A DNA stretch of 11,774 bases, from assembly GCA_902772085.1 (NCBI GenBank), contig CACXZL010000025.1:1-11774 (forward strand), in the 5' to 3' direction. The stretch is from an uncultured Coriobacteriaceae bacterium (GTDB taxonomy: Bacteria > Actinomycetota > Coriobacteriia > Coriobacteriales > Atopobiaceae). The notes under the pieces are model-generated. The model was not told where the DNA came from and made no database searches. It was given only the letters and a program-made list of their open reading frames with translations. Below are positions 1-7,435 of the stretch, one piece after another (position 1 is the stretch's first letter; the number at the start of each line of letters is the position of its first letter). The translations under genes were made by a program, and so were the position numbers.

Positions 1-626
1 CTGATGCAGAGCGGGAAGAGATCCGCAACGAGATGGAGGGTCTCTCGGCGCTCTATCTGGCTGTCGACGGCGAGCTCAAGGGCGTCATAGGCATCGAAGA
101 CCCGCTAAAGGAAGGCGCGGCCGAGGCGGTGCGCGACCTTCGCGCTCTGGGATTCGAGCACATCGTCATGCTCACGGGAGACAACGAGCAGTCGGCAGGA
201 CGCGTGGCGCAGGCGGCGAACATCACCGAGTGGCAGGCGGACATGCTCCCCGAGGACAAGCACAGCTACGTGCGCAAACTCCGACAGGAGGGCAGACACG
301 TTGTGATGGTGGGAGACGGCGTCAACGACTCCCCCGCCTTGCGCGAGGCAAACGTAGGCGTGGCCATGGCCGCAGGTACGGCTATCGCACGCGAGGTCGC
401 CGACGTGACGCTCACTGAGTCCGACCTTGCCTCGCTGGTACGCCTCCGCAAGCTGAGCATGGGCCTCATGCACCGGCTCGACACGAGCTTCCGCAGCGTC
501 ATGGTGTGGAACTCCAGCCTACTTGCACTGGGCATCGGCGGCGCCATCACACCGCAGACGTCTTCGCTTCTGCACAACGTCTCGACCATCGCGCTCGGTG
601 CGCATGCCATGAGAGCGTATCTATGA
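1..626 (+). CDS. Heavy-metal-translocating P1B-type ATPase, C-terminal part (5' end outside window)
   Basis: The reading frame is open from base 3 to the TGA at 624-626, so only about 207 C-terminal residues are seen; the Met at 33 is internal. The visible part covers the end of the P domain and the last membrane helices. Motifs in order are IEDPL, the P1B signature MLTGDN, and the hinge motif GDGVNDSPAL, which carries the Mg-binding aspartates. These are followed by GVAM and two hydrophobic segments near the C terminus (roughly VMVWNSSLLALGIGG and LLHNVSTIALGAHAM). Such enzymes couple ATP hydrolysis, through a phospho-aspartate intermediate, to metal export across the cytoplasmic membrane. 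The phosphorylated DKTGT motif, the CPx helix and any N-terminal metal-binding domain lie upstream of the window. The last helix has LHNVST rather than a clear Cu-type or Zn-type signature, so the metal is not assigned. The family call is secure; specificity is not. Confidence 0.93.
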   Translation, partial: DAEREEIRNEMEGLSALYLAVDGELKGVIGIEDPLKEGAAEAVRDLRALGFEHIVMLTGDNEQSAGRVAQAANITEWQADMLPEDKHSYVRKLRQEGRHVVMVGDGVNDSPALREANVGVAMAAGTAIAREVADVTLTESDLASLVRLRKLSMGLMHRLDTSFRSVMVWNSSLLALGIGGAITPQTSSLLHNVSTIALGAHAMRAYL

Positions 627-661
627 GCCAGGACGGCAGGTAAACATGGCTCATGTGCCTG

Positions 662-706
662 TGGCGTGCCTTGTGAGCTGAGCTGGCCCACAAGGCACGC
701 CAATTT
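662..706 (+). terminator. Hairpin terminator after the P-type ATPase
   Basis: A perfect 14-bp stem pairs 662-675 (TGGCGTGCCTTGTG) with 689-702, enclosing a 13-nt loop. It starts 36 bases after the ATPase stop codon and is followed by AATTTCATTT, a weak U-rich tail. The stem is strong but the tail is imperfect, so termination efficiency is uncertain. The other strand has no T-run after the stem, so it reads best as a plus-strand terminator. Confidence 0.7.
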
Positions 707-803
707 CATTTCGCGCCTCATTCCCTCGCGCTCTTCCCCTTGGGATAGCCCTCAGGACATGCTGCATGCATTCCGCTCCTAAAGATGCGTCGAGCGTGCA
801 GCA

Positions 804-844
804 ATGGGAGTATCCCCCAACATTCGCGCGGTGGATACTCCCAT
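804..844. repeat. 12-bp perfect inverted repeat in convergent intergenic gap
   Basis: ATGGGAGTATCC at 804-815 is matched by its exact reverse complement at 833-844, with a 17-base spacer. The outer AGCA (800-803) and TGCT (847-850) also pair if two bases bulge. Neither side has a T-run, so it is not a standard intrinsic terminator. It lies between the ATPase terminator and the glg operon terminator, where no promoter is expected. It could be an extragenic repeat element, part of an RNA 3' end or a protein site; nothing in the window decides. Confidence 0.6.
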
Positions 845-885
845 ACTGCTAGGGGCTGAGCGTGATTCGTTGAATCCCCTGCTCC

Positions 886-916
886 AAAAAAGGCGCCGCC
901 CGGGAGGCGGCGCCTT
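886..916 (-). terminator. Intrinsic terminator of the glg operon
   Basis: An 11-bp perfect stem pairs 890-900 with 906-916 around a 5-base loop. Read on the minus strand it is AAGGCGCCGCC, the loop, GGCGGCGCCTT, then a continuing run of T (six A on the plus strand at 886-891, two of them in the stem). It lies about 24 bases past the glgA stop codon. This is a near-textbook Rho-independent terminator and marks the end of the glgP-C-D-A transcript. Plus-strand sequence after the stem is not T-rich, so it is one-directional. Confidence 0.93.
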
Positions 917-940
917 GGCCTTGCTCTGTGGTCGCAAAGA

Positions 941-2434
941 CTAGTCGCGACGCTTGTTGTAGCGCACCACATCCGGGTGCAGGTTGTGGTAGATGTCGAG
1001 GTAGTCGTCAGCAGCGCGACGCCAGCTGAAGTCCTCGGCCATGGCTTGCTGCTGGAGCCTCTGCCATGCCTCCTTATTTGTCCAGAAGACTTCGCAGGCG
1101 TTCAGCAGGCAGCCGGCCATCTCGTCTGCGTTCATGTTTGCAAACGAGAAGCCCGTGCCTTCACCCGTAAACTGGTTGTAGGGCTTCACGGAGTCACGCA
1201 GACCACCGGTCTCACGGACGACGGGCAGCGTGCCGTAGCGCATGGAAATCATCTGGGTCAGGCCGCACGGCTCGAACTCGGAGGGCATGAGGAAGAGGTC
1301 CGCGCCAGCATACATGCGATGCGCAAGCGCGCCGTCGAATTCGATGCGGGCACTCATCATGTCGCCGTACTTCCAATCGAAGTACTTGAACGAGTCCTCG
1401 TAGTCCTTGTCGCCGGTACCCAGGATGGCGACCTGCACGCCACGCGCCATCAGCGCGTTCATGCTGTAGCGCACGAGATCGAGGCCCTTCTGCTTGGTGA
1501 GACGTCCCACCATGCATACCAGCGGGCGCTCTGGATCCTGACGCAGGCCAAACTCCTCCTGCAGCGCACGCTTGCACTCCGCCTTGCCGCTCATGTCCTT
1601 GGCATCGTAGTTCGCCGGGAGGAACTTGTCGGTCTTGGGGTTCCACTCCACCGTGTCGATGCCGTTCAGGATGCCGTGAAGCGAGGCTGCACGACGGCGG
1701 AAGATGCCGTCCATGCCTTCGCCGTAGAACGGCATCTGGAGCTCGTTGGCATACGTCGGACTTACGGTGGTGATGACATCAGAGTAGAGCAGCGCCGCCT
1801 TCATGTAATTGATGGCCTGCGGTGCGCAATAGAGTTGATCGCGAGCTGCCGGCACATCGGCCAAGCCAAGCACGTCGTTCAGCACCTTATCGGAGTACTG
1901 ACCCTGGAACAGCACGTTGTGCACCGTGAAGATCGTCTTGACGCAGACGCACTCAGGAATCTGCTGGTAGAACTCACGCAGGAACACCGGTGCCATTGCC
2001 GTCTGCCAGTCGTTACAGTGCAGCACGTCACACTGAAGCTCGGGCACCTTGGCTATGGACTCGCAAATGGCCTTGGAGAAGAAGGCGAAACGCTCCCCGT
2101 CGTCAAAGTAGCCGTAGAGGGCATCACGCTTATAGTACGCCTCGTTGTCGATGAAGTAGAAGTCGACGCCCTGATAGGTGAGCTTCTCGATGCCGCAATA
2201 CACGCTGCGCCAGCTTAGCGGCACATAGAAGTCTGCGACGTGCTTCATCTGGTCCACGTACTCTTGCGGGATGGTGCCATACTTCGGTGAAATGACGGCA
2301 ACCTTCGCCCCGGCATGCTTGAGCGCGCGCGGAAGGGAGCCCGCGACGTCACCCAGTCCGCCACTCTTTGAGAAGGGCACAACCTCGGATGCCGCAAACA
2401 AAATCTTGAGCTTTCTTCTAACGCTATCTGCCAT
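941..2434 (-). CDS. glgA: Glycogen synthase (ADP-glucose type, GT5)
   Basis: A 497-residue protein, close to the usual 470-500 for bacterial GlgA. It transfers glucose from ADP-glucose to the non-reducing end of an alpha-1,4-glucan in the cytoplasm. Visible motifs: the ADP-glucose-binding K-x-G-G-L (K23 SGGL) at the N terminus, HCNDWQTA near 139-146, TVHNVLFQG near 170-178, GRLTKQKG near 310-317 (the conserved Arg/Lys of GT-B glycosyltransferases), and MPSEFEPCGLTQ near 383-394 with the conserved E-x-E. Both Rossmann halves are therefore complete. The start at 2434 is supported by a GGGAGG Shine-Dalgarno 5 bases upstream. It is the last gene of the operon, 33 bp after glgD and about 24 bp before the terminator. 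No truncation or missing key residue was seen. Confidence 0.97.
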   Translation of the reverse strand: MADSVRRKLKILFAASEVVPFSKSGGLGDVAGSLPRALKHAGAKVAVISPKYGTIPQEYVDQMKHVADFYVPLSWRSVYCGIEKLTYQGVDFYFIDNEAYYKRDALYGYFDDGERFAFFSKAICESIAKVPELQCDVLHCNDWQTAMAPVFLREFYQQIPECVCVKTIFTVHNVLFQGQYSDKVLNDVLGLADVPAARDQLYCAPQAINYMKAALLYSDVITTVSPTYANELQMPFYGEGMDGIFRRRAASLHGILNGIDTVEWNPKTDKFLPANYDAKDMSGKAECKRALQEEFGLRQDPERPLVCMVGRLTKQKGLDLVRYSMNALMARGVQVAILGTGDKDYEDSFKYFDWKYGDMMSARIEFDGALAHRMYAGADLFLMPSEFEPCGLTQMISMRYGTLPVVRETGGLRDSVKPYNQFTGEGTGFSFANMNADEMAGCLLNACEVFWTNKEAWQRLQQQAMAEDFSWRRAADDYLDIYHNLHPDVVRYNKRRD

Positions 2435-2467
2435 GATGGCCTCCCTGCCTTTTTGGGTGTGTGGTTC

Positions 2468-3556
2468 CTAGTTCTTCTTCAGGTAGAGGATGTCGCCATC
2501 GGTACCGCGCAGCTCAGTGCCGGCGGGAACGACGTTGTTTTTGTCGATGATGGCGTTCTCGATCTTGGCGCCAGCCTTGACGATGACGCCCTGCATAAGC
2601 ACGGAGTTACGTACGGACGCACCCGGCTCGACGATGACGTTGCGACCAAGGACGGAACCCTGAACGGCGCCATAGATGCGGTCGCCAGAGGCGACGAGGG
2701 CGTTCGAGACCTTGCAGCCCGGCTCATACTTCGCGGGCGGGTTGTCATGCGCCTTGGTCTTGATGGGACGCGCGTCTGCCAGCTCGGTGAGGACTTCGGG
2801 ATCCAGAAGGTCCATGTTGGCCTTGAAGTAAGAAGCCTTGTCGAAGATTGGCTTCATGTAGCCGTCGAACTCGGCAATCTGGACGCGGAAGCGACCATAC
2901 TCGGCGTTGAGAGCCTCGAAGAGGTCGAGGTGATCGATGGCCGAGAAGGCATCCAGGAGCTCAAGCAGCAGCTCGCGCTCGATGACGGCGTAGTCAAGGA
3001 ACGCAAACTCGCCAAACTTGACGCCCTGGCGCATGCTCTTTACGCGGCCGTCCTCGGCTTCGAAGGTCACGACGTCGATGTTGCCGTCGCAGGATGCCTT
3101 CTTGACGAGTACGGTGATGTTTGCGCCAGAAGCCTCGTGGTCGGCGATGAGCTTCTTGATGTCTACGTTGCAGATGAAGTTGGCCGTGGAGAGCACGACG
3201 TACTTCTCAGAGTTCTTCGTAAAGAACTCACGGTTCTGCACGAGGTCGCGAATCAGGAAACGGGCGCCGGTGCGGCTGGTGCCAAAGGCGGTGCCAGGCA
3301 TGATGAACAGGCCGCCGTTCTTGCGGTCCAGATCCCAATCCTTGCCAGAGCCAACGTGGTCTACCAGCGAACGGTAGTTGTTTGGCATAATCATGCCAAC
3401 GTTGCGGATGCCCGCGTTTACCATGTTGGACAGGGCAAAGTCCACGAGGCGATAGCGGCCCAGATAGGGCATGGAAGCCACGGGACGGCCCGAGAACACG
3501 TCATCCTTGGATGCCGTGGTGTAATTGCAGGTCACAAGACCAATTGCCTTGGGCAT
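2468..3556 (-). CDS. glgD: GlgD, non-catalytic glucose-1-phosphate adenylyltransferase-like subunit
   Basis: A 362-residue GlgC paralogue. The fold is recognisable: an N-terminal nucleotidyltransferase domain (for example YLGRYRLVDFALSN near 31-44) and a C-terminal left-handed beta-helix of hexapeptide-like repeats (about residues 285-350). The nucleotide-binding GGxGxRL loop of GlgC is replaced by TCNYTTASKDD at about 9-19, and the catalytic Asp motif SGDQ of GlgC is replaced by STANF near 123-127. This matches the GlgD type known from Firmicutes, where GlgD has little activity alone but raises GlgC activity in a GlgC/GlgD hetero-oligomer. The start at 3556 has a strong GGGGGAG Shine-Dalgarno lying inside the end of glgC, and only 3 bases separate the two genes, suggesting coupled translation and matched amounts. 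The regulatory role is inferred from the family. Confidence 0.95.
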   Translation of the reverse strand: MPKAIGLVTCNYTTASKDDVFSGRPVASMPYLGRYRLVDFALSNMVNAGIRNVGMIMPNNYRSLVDHVGSGKDWDLDRKNGGLFIMPGTAFGTSRTGARFLIRDLVQNREFFTKNSEKYVVLSTANFICNVDIKKLIADHEASGANITVLVKKASCDGNIDVVTFEAEDGRVKSMRQGVKFGEFAFLDYAVIERELLLELLDAFSAIDHLDLFEALNAEYGRFRVQIAEFDGYMKPIFDKASYFKANMDLLDPEVLTELADARPIKTKAHDNPPAKYEPGCKVSNALVASGDRIYGAVQGSVLGRNVIVEPGASVRNSVLMQGVIVKAGAKIENAIIDKNNVVPAGTELRGTDGDILYLKKN

Positions 3557-3559
3557 CGT

Positions 3560-4699
3560 TTACTCCCCCTTTTCTACTACGGCGTCGTCGCCGAGGGTAA
3601 CGGTTTCCTCATCTGCAGAACCAAAGGTAGCGCCAGCTGCCACGACAGAGCGCTCGGCCATAATCGCGTTGATGACCACGGCACCCTCCTCGACGCGTGC
3701 GCCGGGGAAGAGGATGGAATCCTTGACGATGGCGTCCTTGCCCACAAACACGTTGTCGGAAATGACGGAGTGCTCAACGGAACCAAGGATGGTGCAGCCA
3801 TTGTCGATAAGGGAGTCGTCCACCGAGCCCTTGGGGCCGACGAACGCGGGAGGACGGGTGGAGGAGTTGCTCATGATAGGAGCATCCTGCGCAAACAGGT
3901 CGAACGCAGGCTCCGCGCCCAGCAGCTCCATGTTTGCCTCGTGGAAGGAGGCCACGGTGCCGACGTCGCGCCAGTAGGCCTTGAACTGGTAGGTGTAGAG
4001 GCGCTTGCCAGCAGCAAGCAGCTTGGGGATGATGTCGCCACCGAAGTCGTGCGAGGAGTTGGGATCCTTGTCGTCTTCCTTCAGGGTATTGATAAGGAGG
4101 TCGGCGTTGAAGATGTAGATGCCCATGGAGGCAAGGTTGCTCTTGGGCTCTGCCGGCTTCTCTACGAACTCCTCGATGCGACCGTCGTCAGCGCAGTTCA
4201 TGATGCCGAAACGAGGTGCGTCCTCCCAAGGAACGGGCATAACGGCAACGGTCAGGTCGGCGTTGTTTGCTTTGTGGGTAGCAAGCATGTCCTCGTAGTC
4301 CATGCGATACAGCTGGTCGCCGGAGAGGATGAGGATGTACTCGGCGTCCTGGCTCTCGAGGTAACCGAGGTTCTGGGTAATGGCGTCAGCGGTGCCGGCA
4401 TACCAAGAGGCACCAGTCTGGGTTGCGAACGGCGGAAGAATGGCTACGCCACCGTCACGCTCGTCGAGGTTCCATGCCTCGCCGGTTCCCAGATACTCAT
4501 GCAGCAAATACGGACGATACTGCGTGAGAACACCTACCGTGTTGATCCCCGAGTTCGCGCAGTTGGACAGCACGAAGTCGATAATGCGGTACTTGCCACC
4601 GAACGATACGGCCGGCTTCGCGACTTTGCTCGTAAGCACGCCAAGCCTGGACCCCTGCCCGCCGGCAAGAAGCATCGCAACGCATTCCTTCTTGCTCAT
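3560..4699 (-). CDS. glgC: Glucose-1-phosphate adenylyltransferase (ADP-glucose pyrophosphorylase), catalytic subunit
   Basis: A 379-residue enzyme that makes ADP-glucose and pyrophosphate from ATP and glucose-1-phosphate, the committed step of bacterial glycogen synthesis. The nucleotide-binding loop GGQGSRL (13-19) and the AKPAV segment are intact. So are SGDQLYRMDY near 126-135 (the Asp equivalent to the catalytic residue of E. coli GlgC), VEKP near 179-182 (the sugar-phosphate Lys) and WRDVGT near 243-248. The C-terminal beta-helix runs from about 290 to 360. It is shorter than E. coli GlgC (about 430 residues) and fits the Gram-positive GlgC that pairs with GlgD. An AAGGGGAAGG ribosome-binding stretch precedes the start at 4699. 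It follows glgP by 41 bp and precedes glgD by 3 bp. Confidence 0.97.
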   Translation of the reverse strand: MSKKECVAMLLAGGQGSRLGVLTSKVAKPAVSFGGKYRIIDFVLSNCANSGINTVGVLTQYRPYLLHEYLGTGEAWNLDERDGGVAILPPFATQTGASWYAGTADAITQNLGYLESQDAEYILILSGDQLYRMDYEDMLATHKANNADLTVAVMPVPWEDAPRFGIMNCADDGRIEEFVEKPAEPKSNLASMGIYIFNADLLINTLKEDDKDPNSSHDFGGDIIPKLLAAGKRLYTYQFKAYWRDVGTVASFHEANMELLGAEPAFDLFAQDAPIMSNSSTRPPAFVGPKGSVDDSLIDNGCTILGSVEHSVISDNVFVGKDAIVKDSILFPGARVEEGAVVINAIMAERSVVAAGATFGSADEETVTLGDDAVVEKGE

Positions 4700-4740
4700 T
4701 GACCTTCCCCTTTCGTTAGTTGATTAGGCCAGTAAACTAC

Positions 4741-7164
4741 TTACTCACCAACATGCCAGATATCGGCCGCATATTCACGAATTGTTCGGTCAGAGGAGAA
4801 GAATCCGCTCCTGGCCGTATTGTGAAGCGACACACGGTTCCAATTACGGGTGTCAACGTAGGCGTTTGTGACCTCTTCCCAAGCCTGTACGTAGGCGTGG
4901 AAATCGCGGCAAACGAGATACTGGTCGTTGTTTACCATGAGCTCGTCATGGACCAACTCGAAGTTACCGGACTGGCGAGCGAAGGTGCCGTCGGTCAGCT
5001 GGTCGATCACGCGGCCAAGACGATGGCGGTCGGCGTTGTACTCGTTCCAGGCGAAGTAGCGACCAGATGCGTACAGGTCGTTCACCTCATTGGTGCGCAA
5101 ACCGAAAATCTTGATGTTTTCCTCGCCCACGAGGTCGCAGATTTCTACGTTTGCGCCGTCATAGGTTCCGAGCGTGATCGCACCGTTCATCATGAACTTC
5201 ATGTTGCCAGTGCCGGAGGCCTCGGTGCCTGCCGTGGAGATCTGCTCTGAGATCTCGGTGCCTGGGTAGATGATCTGAGCATTGGACACGGCGAAGTTGG
5301 GCACAAAGACGACCTTGATGTACTCATTCACGCGAGAGTCGTTGTTTATCACGTCGGCGATGCCGTTGATGAGGCGGATGACCTCCTTGGCAAAGACGTA
5401 GCTCTGGGCTGCCTTGCCCGAGAAGATGAACGTCGTAGGCTGTGGACGGTAGCTCGAGTCGTCGAGCATACGGTTGTAGACGTCCATGATCTTGAACACG
5501 TTGAGCAATTGGCGCTTATAGGCATGGAAGCGCTTGACTTGGGTGTCAAAGACGGTGTTTGTGTCCACGACGATGCCCGTCGTCTCCTTGATGTAGGCCG
5601 CGAGACGCTCCTTTGCCGTGCGTTTGGCCTTGCCCCACTCCTCCAGGAAGCTGTCGTCGTCCTTGAAGGCGAGGAGCTTCTCGAACTCGTTGGCGTCGGC
5701 GAGCCACTTGTCGCCAATGGCGCCGGTGATGAGCTTGCTGAGGGCGGGGTTGGCGTTGCCCAGGAAGCGGCGGTGAGAGACGCCGTTGGTCTTGTTGTTG
5801 AAGATCTCGGGCTTCAGACGATAGAAGTCGTGGAGCGTGGAGTCCTTGATGATGCCGGTGTGCAGGGCGGAGACGCCGTTCACCGAGTAGGAGAAGATGA
5901 CCGAGAGGTTTGCCATGCGCACTTGGCCGTCCCAGAGGATGGCGGTCTCCTGCAGCATGGACGCCCAGTCGGATCCCATGCGCGGGAAGGTCTCGCGGAA
6001 GCGGCGGTCGATTTCCTCGATGAACATGTAGAGGCGAGGCAGAAGGCTGCGGAACATGTGGATGGGCCACTTCTCCAGCGCCTCGGGCATGATGGTGTGG
6101 TTCGTATAGGAGCAGGTCTGCGTGGCGATCTTGAAGGCGAGGTCGAAGTCGACGCCCTTCTCGTCCACCAGGATACGCATGAGCTCGGGACCGCACATGG
6201 CGGGGTGCGTGTCGTTGGTGTGGACGCACACGTGGTCGCCCAGGTGCTCCCAGTCGTTGCCGTACTCGTGCTCGTAGGTGCGCAGGATGGTCTGCAGGCC
6301 CGCAGAGACGAAGAGGTACTCCTGCATGAGGCGCAGCAGCTTACCGTGCTCGCCAGCATCGGCGGGATAGAGGATGGTGGAGATGGCCTCGGCGTTTGCG
6401 CGGAAGCTGAAGGCATCGCTGTAGCGGCCCTCGTTGAAGGCCTCCAGATCGAAGCCGTCCTCGGCGGGCTCGGCCTTCCACAGGCGGAGCTTGTTTACCT
6501 TGTTCACGCCATAGCCCACGACCTCCACGTCATAGGGAACGGCCAAGACCTTGGTGGCGTCCTCGGTGGTAAACCAGAAGCGGCCGTTCTCCTCATGACG
6601 CTCCACATGGCCGCCAAACTGCACGGTAACGGCGCTTGCGGTCTTGCGGGTCTCCCAAGGATAGCCGTGCTCGAGCCAAGCATCGGTCTTCTCGACCTGG
6701 CTGCCGTTTACGATCTCCTGACGGAAGAGGCCGTAGCGATAGCGCATGCCGTTGCCGTAGCCCGCGATGCCCTCCTTGGCCATGGAGTCGAGGAAGCAAG
6801 CAGCGAGACGGCCGAGGCCACCGTTGCCTAGGCCGGGGTCGCACTCGTAGCGGCAGAGGTCCTCGAGACTCATGCCCATGTCGTGCAACGCTTCACCTAC
6901 GAGATCGTGAACGCCGAAGTTCAGGAGGTAGTTGTCGAGAAGAGGGCCGATGAGGAACTCGAGGGAGAAGTAGTAGACCTTCTTTTCGCCCAGGCGGTGC
7001 GTCTCCACGTGCGTCTGGCGCGCCTTTTGCGCGATCAGCGACGCAAGCACGTAGAAGCGCTCACGCTGGACGGTGTCCTCGAACTCCTTGCCAAAGAGCG
7101 TGAGACAGAGCTCCCGGTAGTTCTTGATGAATTCCTTCTTACTGTGGAAAATCGTATTGGGCAT
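4741..7164 (-). CDS. glgP: Glycogen/maltodextrin phosphorylase (GT35)
   Basis: An 807-residue PLP enzyme, of normal family length, that cleaves terminal alpha-1,4 bonds with phosphate to give glucose-1-phosphate. Motifs in order: YYFSLEFLIGPLL (64-76), DPGLGNGGLGRLAACFLDS (109-127), NDTHPA (317-322), NNKTNG (456-461), KRFHAYKRQ (544-552, the phosphate and PLP-phosphate contact region) and EASGTGNMKFMMNG (648-661), where K656 is the expected PLP Schiff-base lysine. The last is almost identical to the family signature. The start at 7164 is supported by AAAGGA about 7 bases upstream. Some normally conserved neighbours differ (see findings), but the catalytic set looks complete. It is the first gene of the tight glgP-C-D-A run, so degradation and synthesis enzymes share a transcript. 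Glycogen rather than maltodextrin is the likely substrate, given the context. Confidence 0.96.
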   Translation of the reverse strand: MPNTIFHSKKEFIKNYRELCLTLFGKEFEDTVQRERFYVLASLIAQKARQTHVETHRLGEKKVYYFSLEFLIGPLLDNYLLNFGVHDLVGEALHDMGMSLEDLCRYECDPGLGNGGLGRLAACFLDSMAKEGIAGYGNGMRYRYGLFRQEIVNGSQVEKTDAWLEHGYPWETRKTASAVTVQFGGHVERHEENGRFWFTTEDATKVLAVPYDVEVVGYGVNKVNKLRLWKAEPAEDGFDLEAFNEGRYSDAFSFRANAEAISTILYPADAGEHGKLLRLMQEYLFVSAGLQTILRTYEHEYGNDWEHLGDHVCVHTNDTHPAMCGPELMRILVDEKGVDFDLAFKIATQTCSYTNHTIMPEALEKWPIHMFRSLLPRLYMFIEEIDRRFRETFPRMGSDWASMLQETAILWDGQVRMANLSVIFSYSVNGVSALHTGIIKDSTLHDFYRLKPEIFNNKTNGVSHRRFLGNANPALSKLITGAIGDKWLADANEFEKLLAFKDDDSFLEEWGKAKRTAKERLAAYIKETTGIVVDTNTVFDTQVKRFHAYKRQLLNVFKIMDVYNRMLDDSSYRPQPTTFIFSGKAAQSYVFAKEVIRLINGIADVINNDSRVNEYIKVVFVPNFAVSNAQIIYPGTEISEQISTAGTEASGTGNMKFMMNGAITLGTYDGANVEICDLVGEENIKIFGLRTNEVNDLYASGRYFAWNEYNADRHRLGRVIDQLTDGTFARQSGNFELVHDELMVNNDQYLVCRDFHAYVQAWEEVTNAYVDTRNWNRVSLHNTARSGFFSSDRTIREYAADIWHVGE

Positions 7165-7201
7165 AGTACATCCTTTGTTCGGTTACAGAACCCGTTAGCG
7201 T

Positions 7202-7230
7202 ATAGTACCTTACTTGGGGGTTTTCGTCCT
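7202..7230 (-). promoter_or_regulatory. Possible promoter for glgP-C-D-A
   Basis: On the minus strand TACTAT (7202-7207, four of six matches to TATAAT) lies 17 bases downstream of AGGACG (7225-7230, three of six to TTGACA). The implied start would leave a leader of about 30 bases before the glgP Shine-Dalgarno and start codon. The -35 is poor, so an activator would be needed or the match is chance. A promoter somewhere in the 271-bp glgB-glgP gap is likely from its size alone. Confidence 0.3.
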
Positions 7231-7250
7231 GCGTTGTACCTTCTTTTGTG

Positions 7251-7267
7251 CCGTTTCAGCGAGACGG
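7251..7267. promoter_or_regulatory. Imperfect palindrome upstream of glgP, possible operator
   Basis: CCGTTTC-AGC-GAGACGG is a 17-bp dyad whose 7-base arms pair at six of seven positions (the seventh is a G-U type mismatch). It sits about 85 bases upstream of the glgP start, just upstream of the weak promoter proposed at 7202-7230, and is next to a 7-base T-run at 7274-7280. Position and symmetry suit a regulator site. A single copy is weak evidence. Confidence 0.3.
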
Positions 7268-7362
7268 TGAGCCTTTTTTTCACGCCATTACCAGAAAAGA
7301 ACCCATAACTGGGAGAAAAGACCTTGTGCGCGTCAATAAGAACCGGCTTTTTTACACGCATA

Positions 7363-7399
7363 AACCCCCATGGCCAGAATCAATCCGACCATGAGGGTT
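7363..7399 (-). terminator. Hairpin after glgB, possible weak terminator or attenuator
   Basis: On the minus strand AACCCTCATGG (7389-7399) can pair with CCATGGGGGTT (7363-7373), giving 11 bp with one G-U pair and a 15-base loop. It begins 36 bases after the glgB stop. Only three U follow the stem (TTTATGCG), so full intrinsic termination is doubtful. It may partly uncouple glgB from glgP or protect the glgB 3' end. Confidence 0.4.
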
Positions 7400-7435
7400 G
7401 GCTACGCTGAATTGTGCGCTCTAAGGTGGGGAGAA

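Noticed and set aside
718..972. A small minus-strand open frame after glgA
   Set aside because: It reads straight through the intrinsic terminator hairpin and overlaps the glgA end; no ribosome site or recognisable protein.
977..2218. A 413-codon plus-strand open frame opposite glgA
   Set aside because: Shadow of glgA; no ribosome site or domain to support it.
2453..4702. A 749-codon plus-strand open frame opposite glgC and glgD
   Set aside because: It is the mirror of two clear, motif-complete genes. Long antisense frames are expected in GC-rich coding sequence, and its translation shows no family motif.
5509..6831. A 440-codon plus-strand open frame opposite glgP
   Set aside because: Same explanation: a shadow of glgP with a low-complexity Val/Leu/His/Asp-rich translation and no motifs.
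7251..7280. Plus-strand terminator made of the 7251-7267 dyad and the T-run at 7274-7280
   Set aside because: Six unpaired bases separate the stem from the T-run and no plus-strand gene precedes it; kept only as a possible operator.
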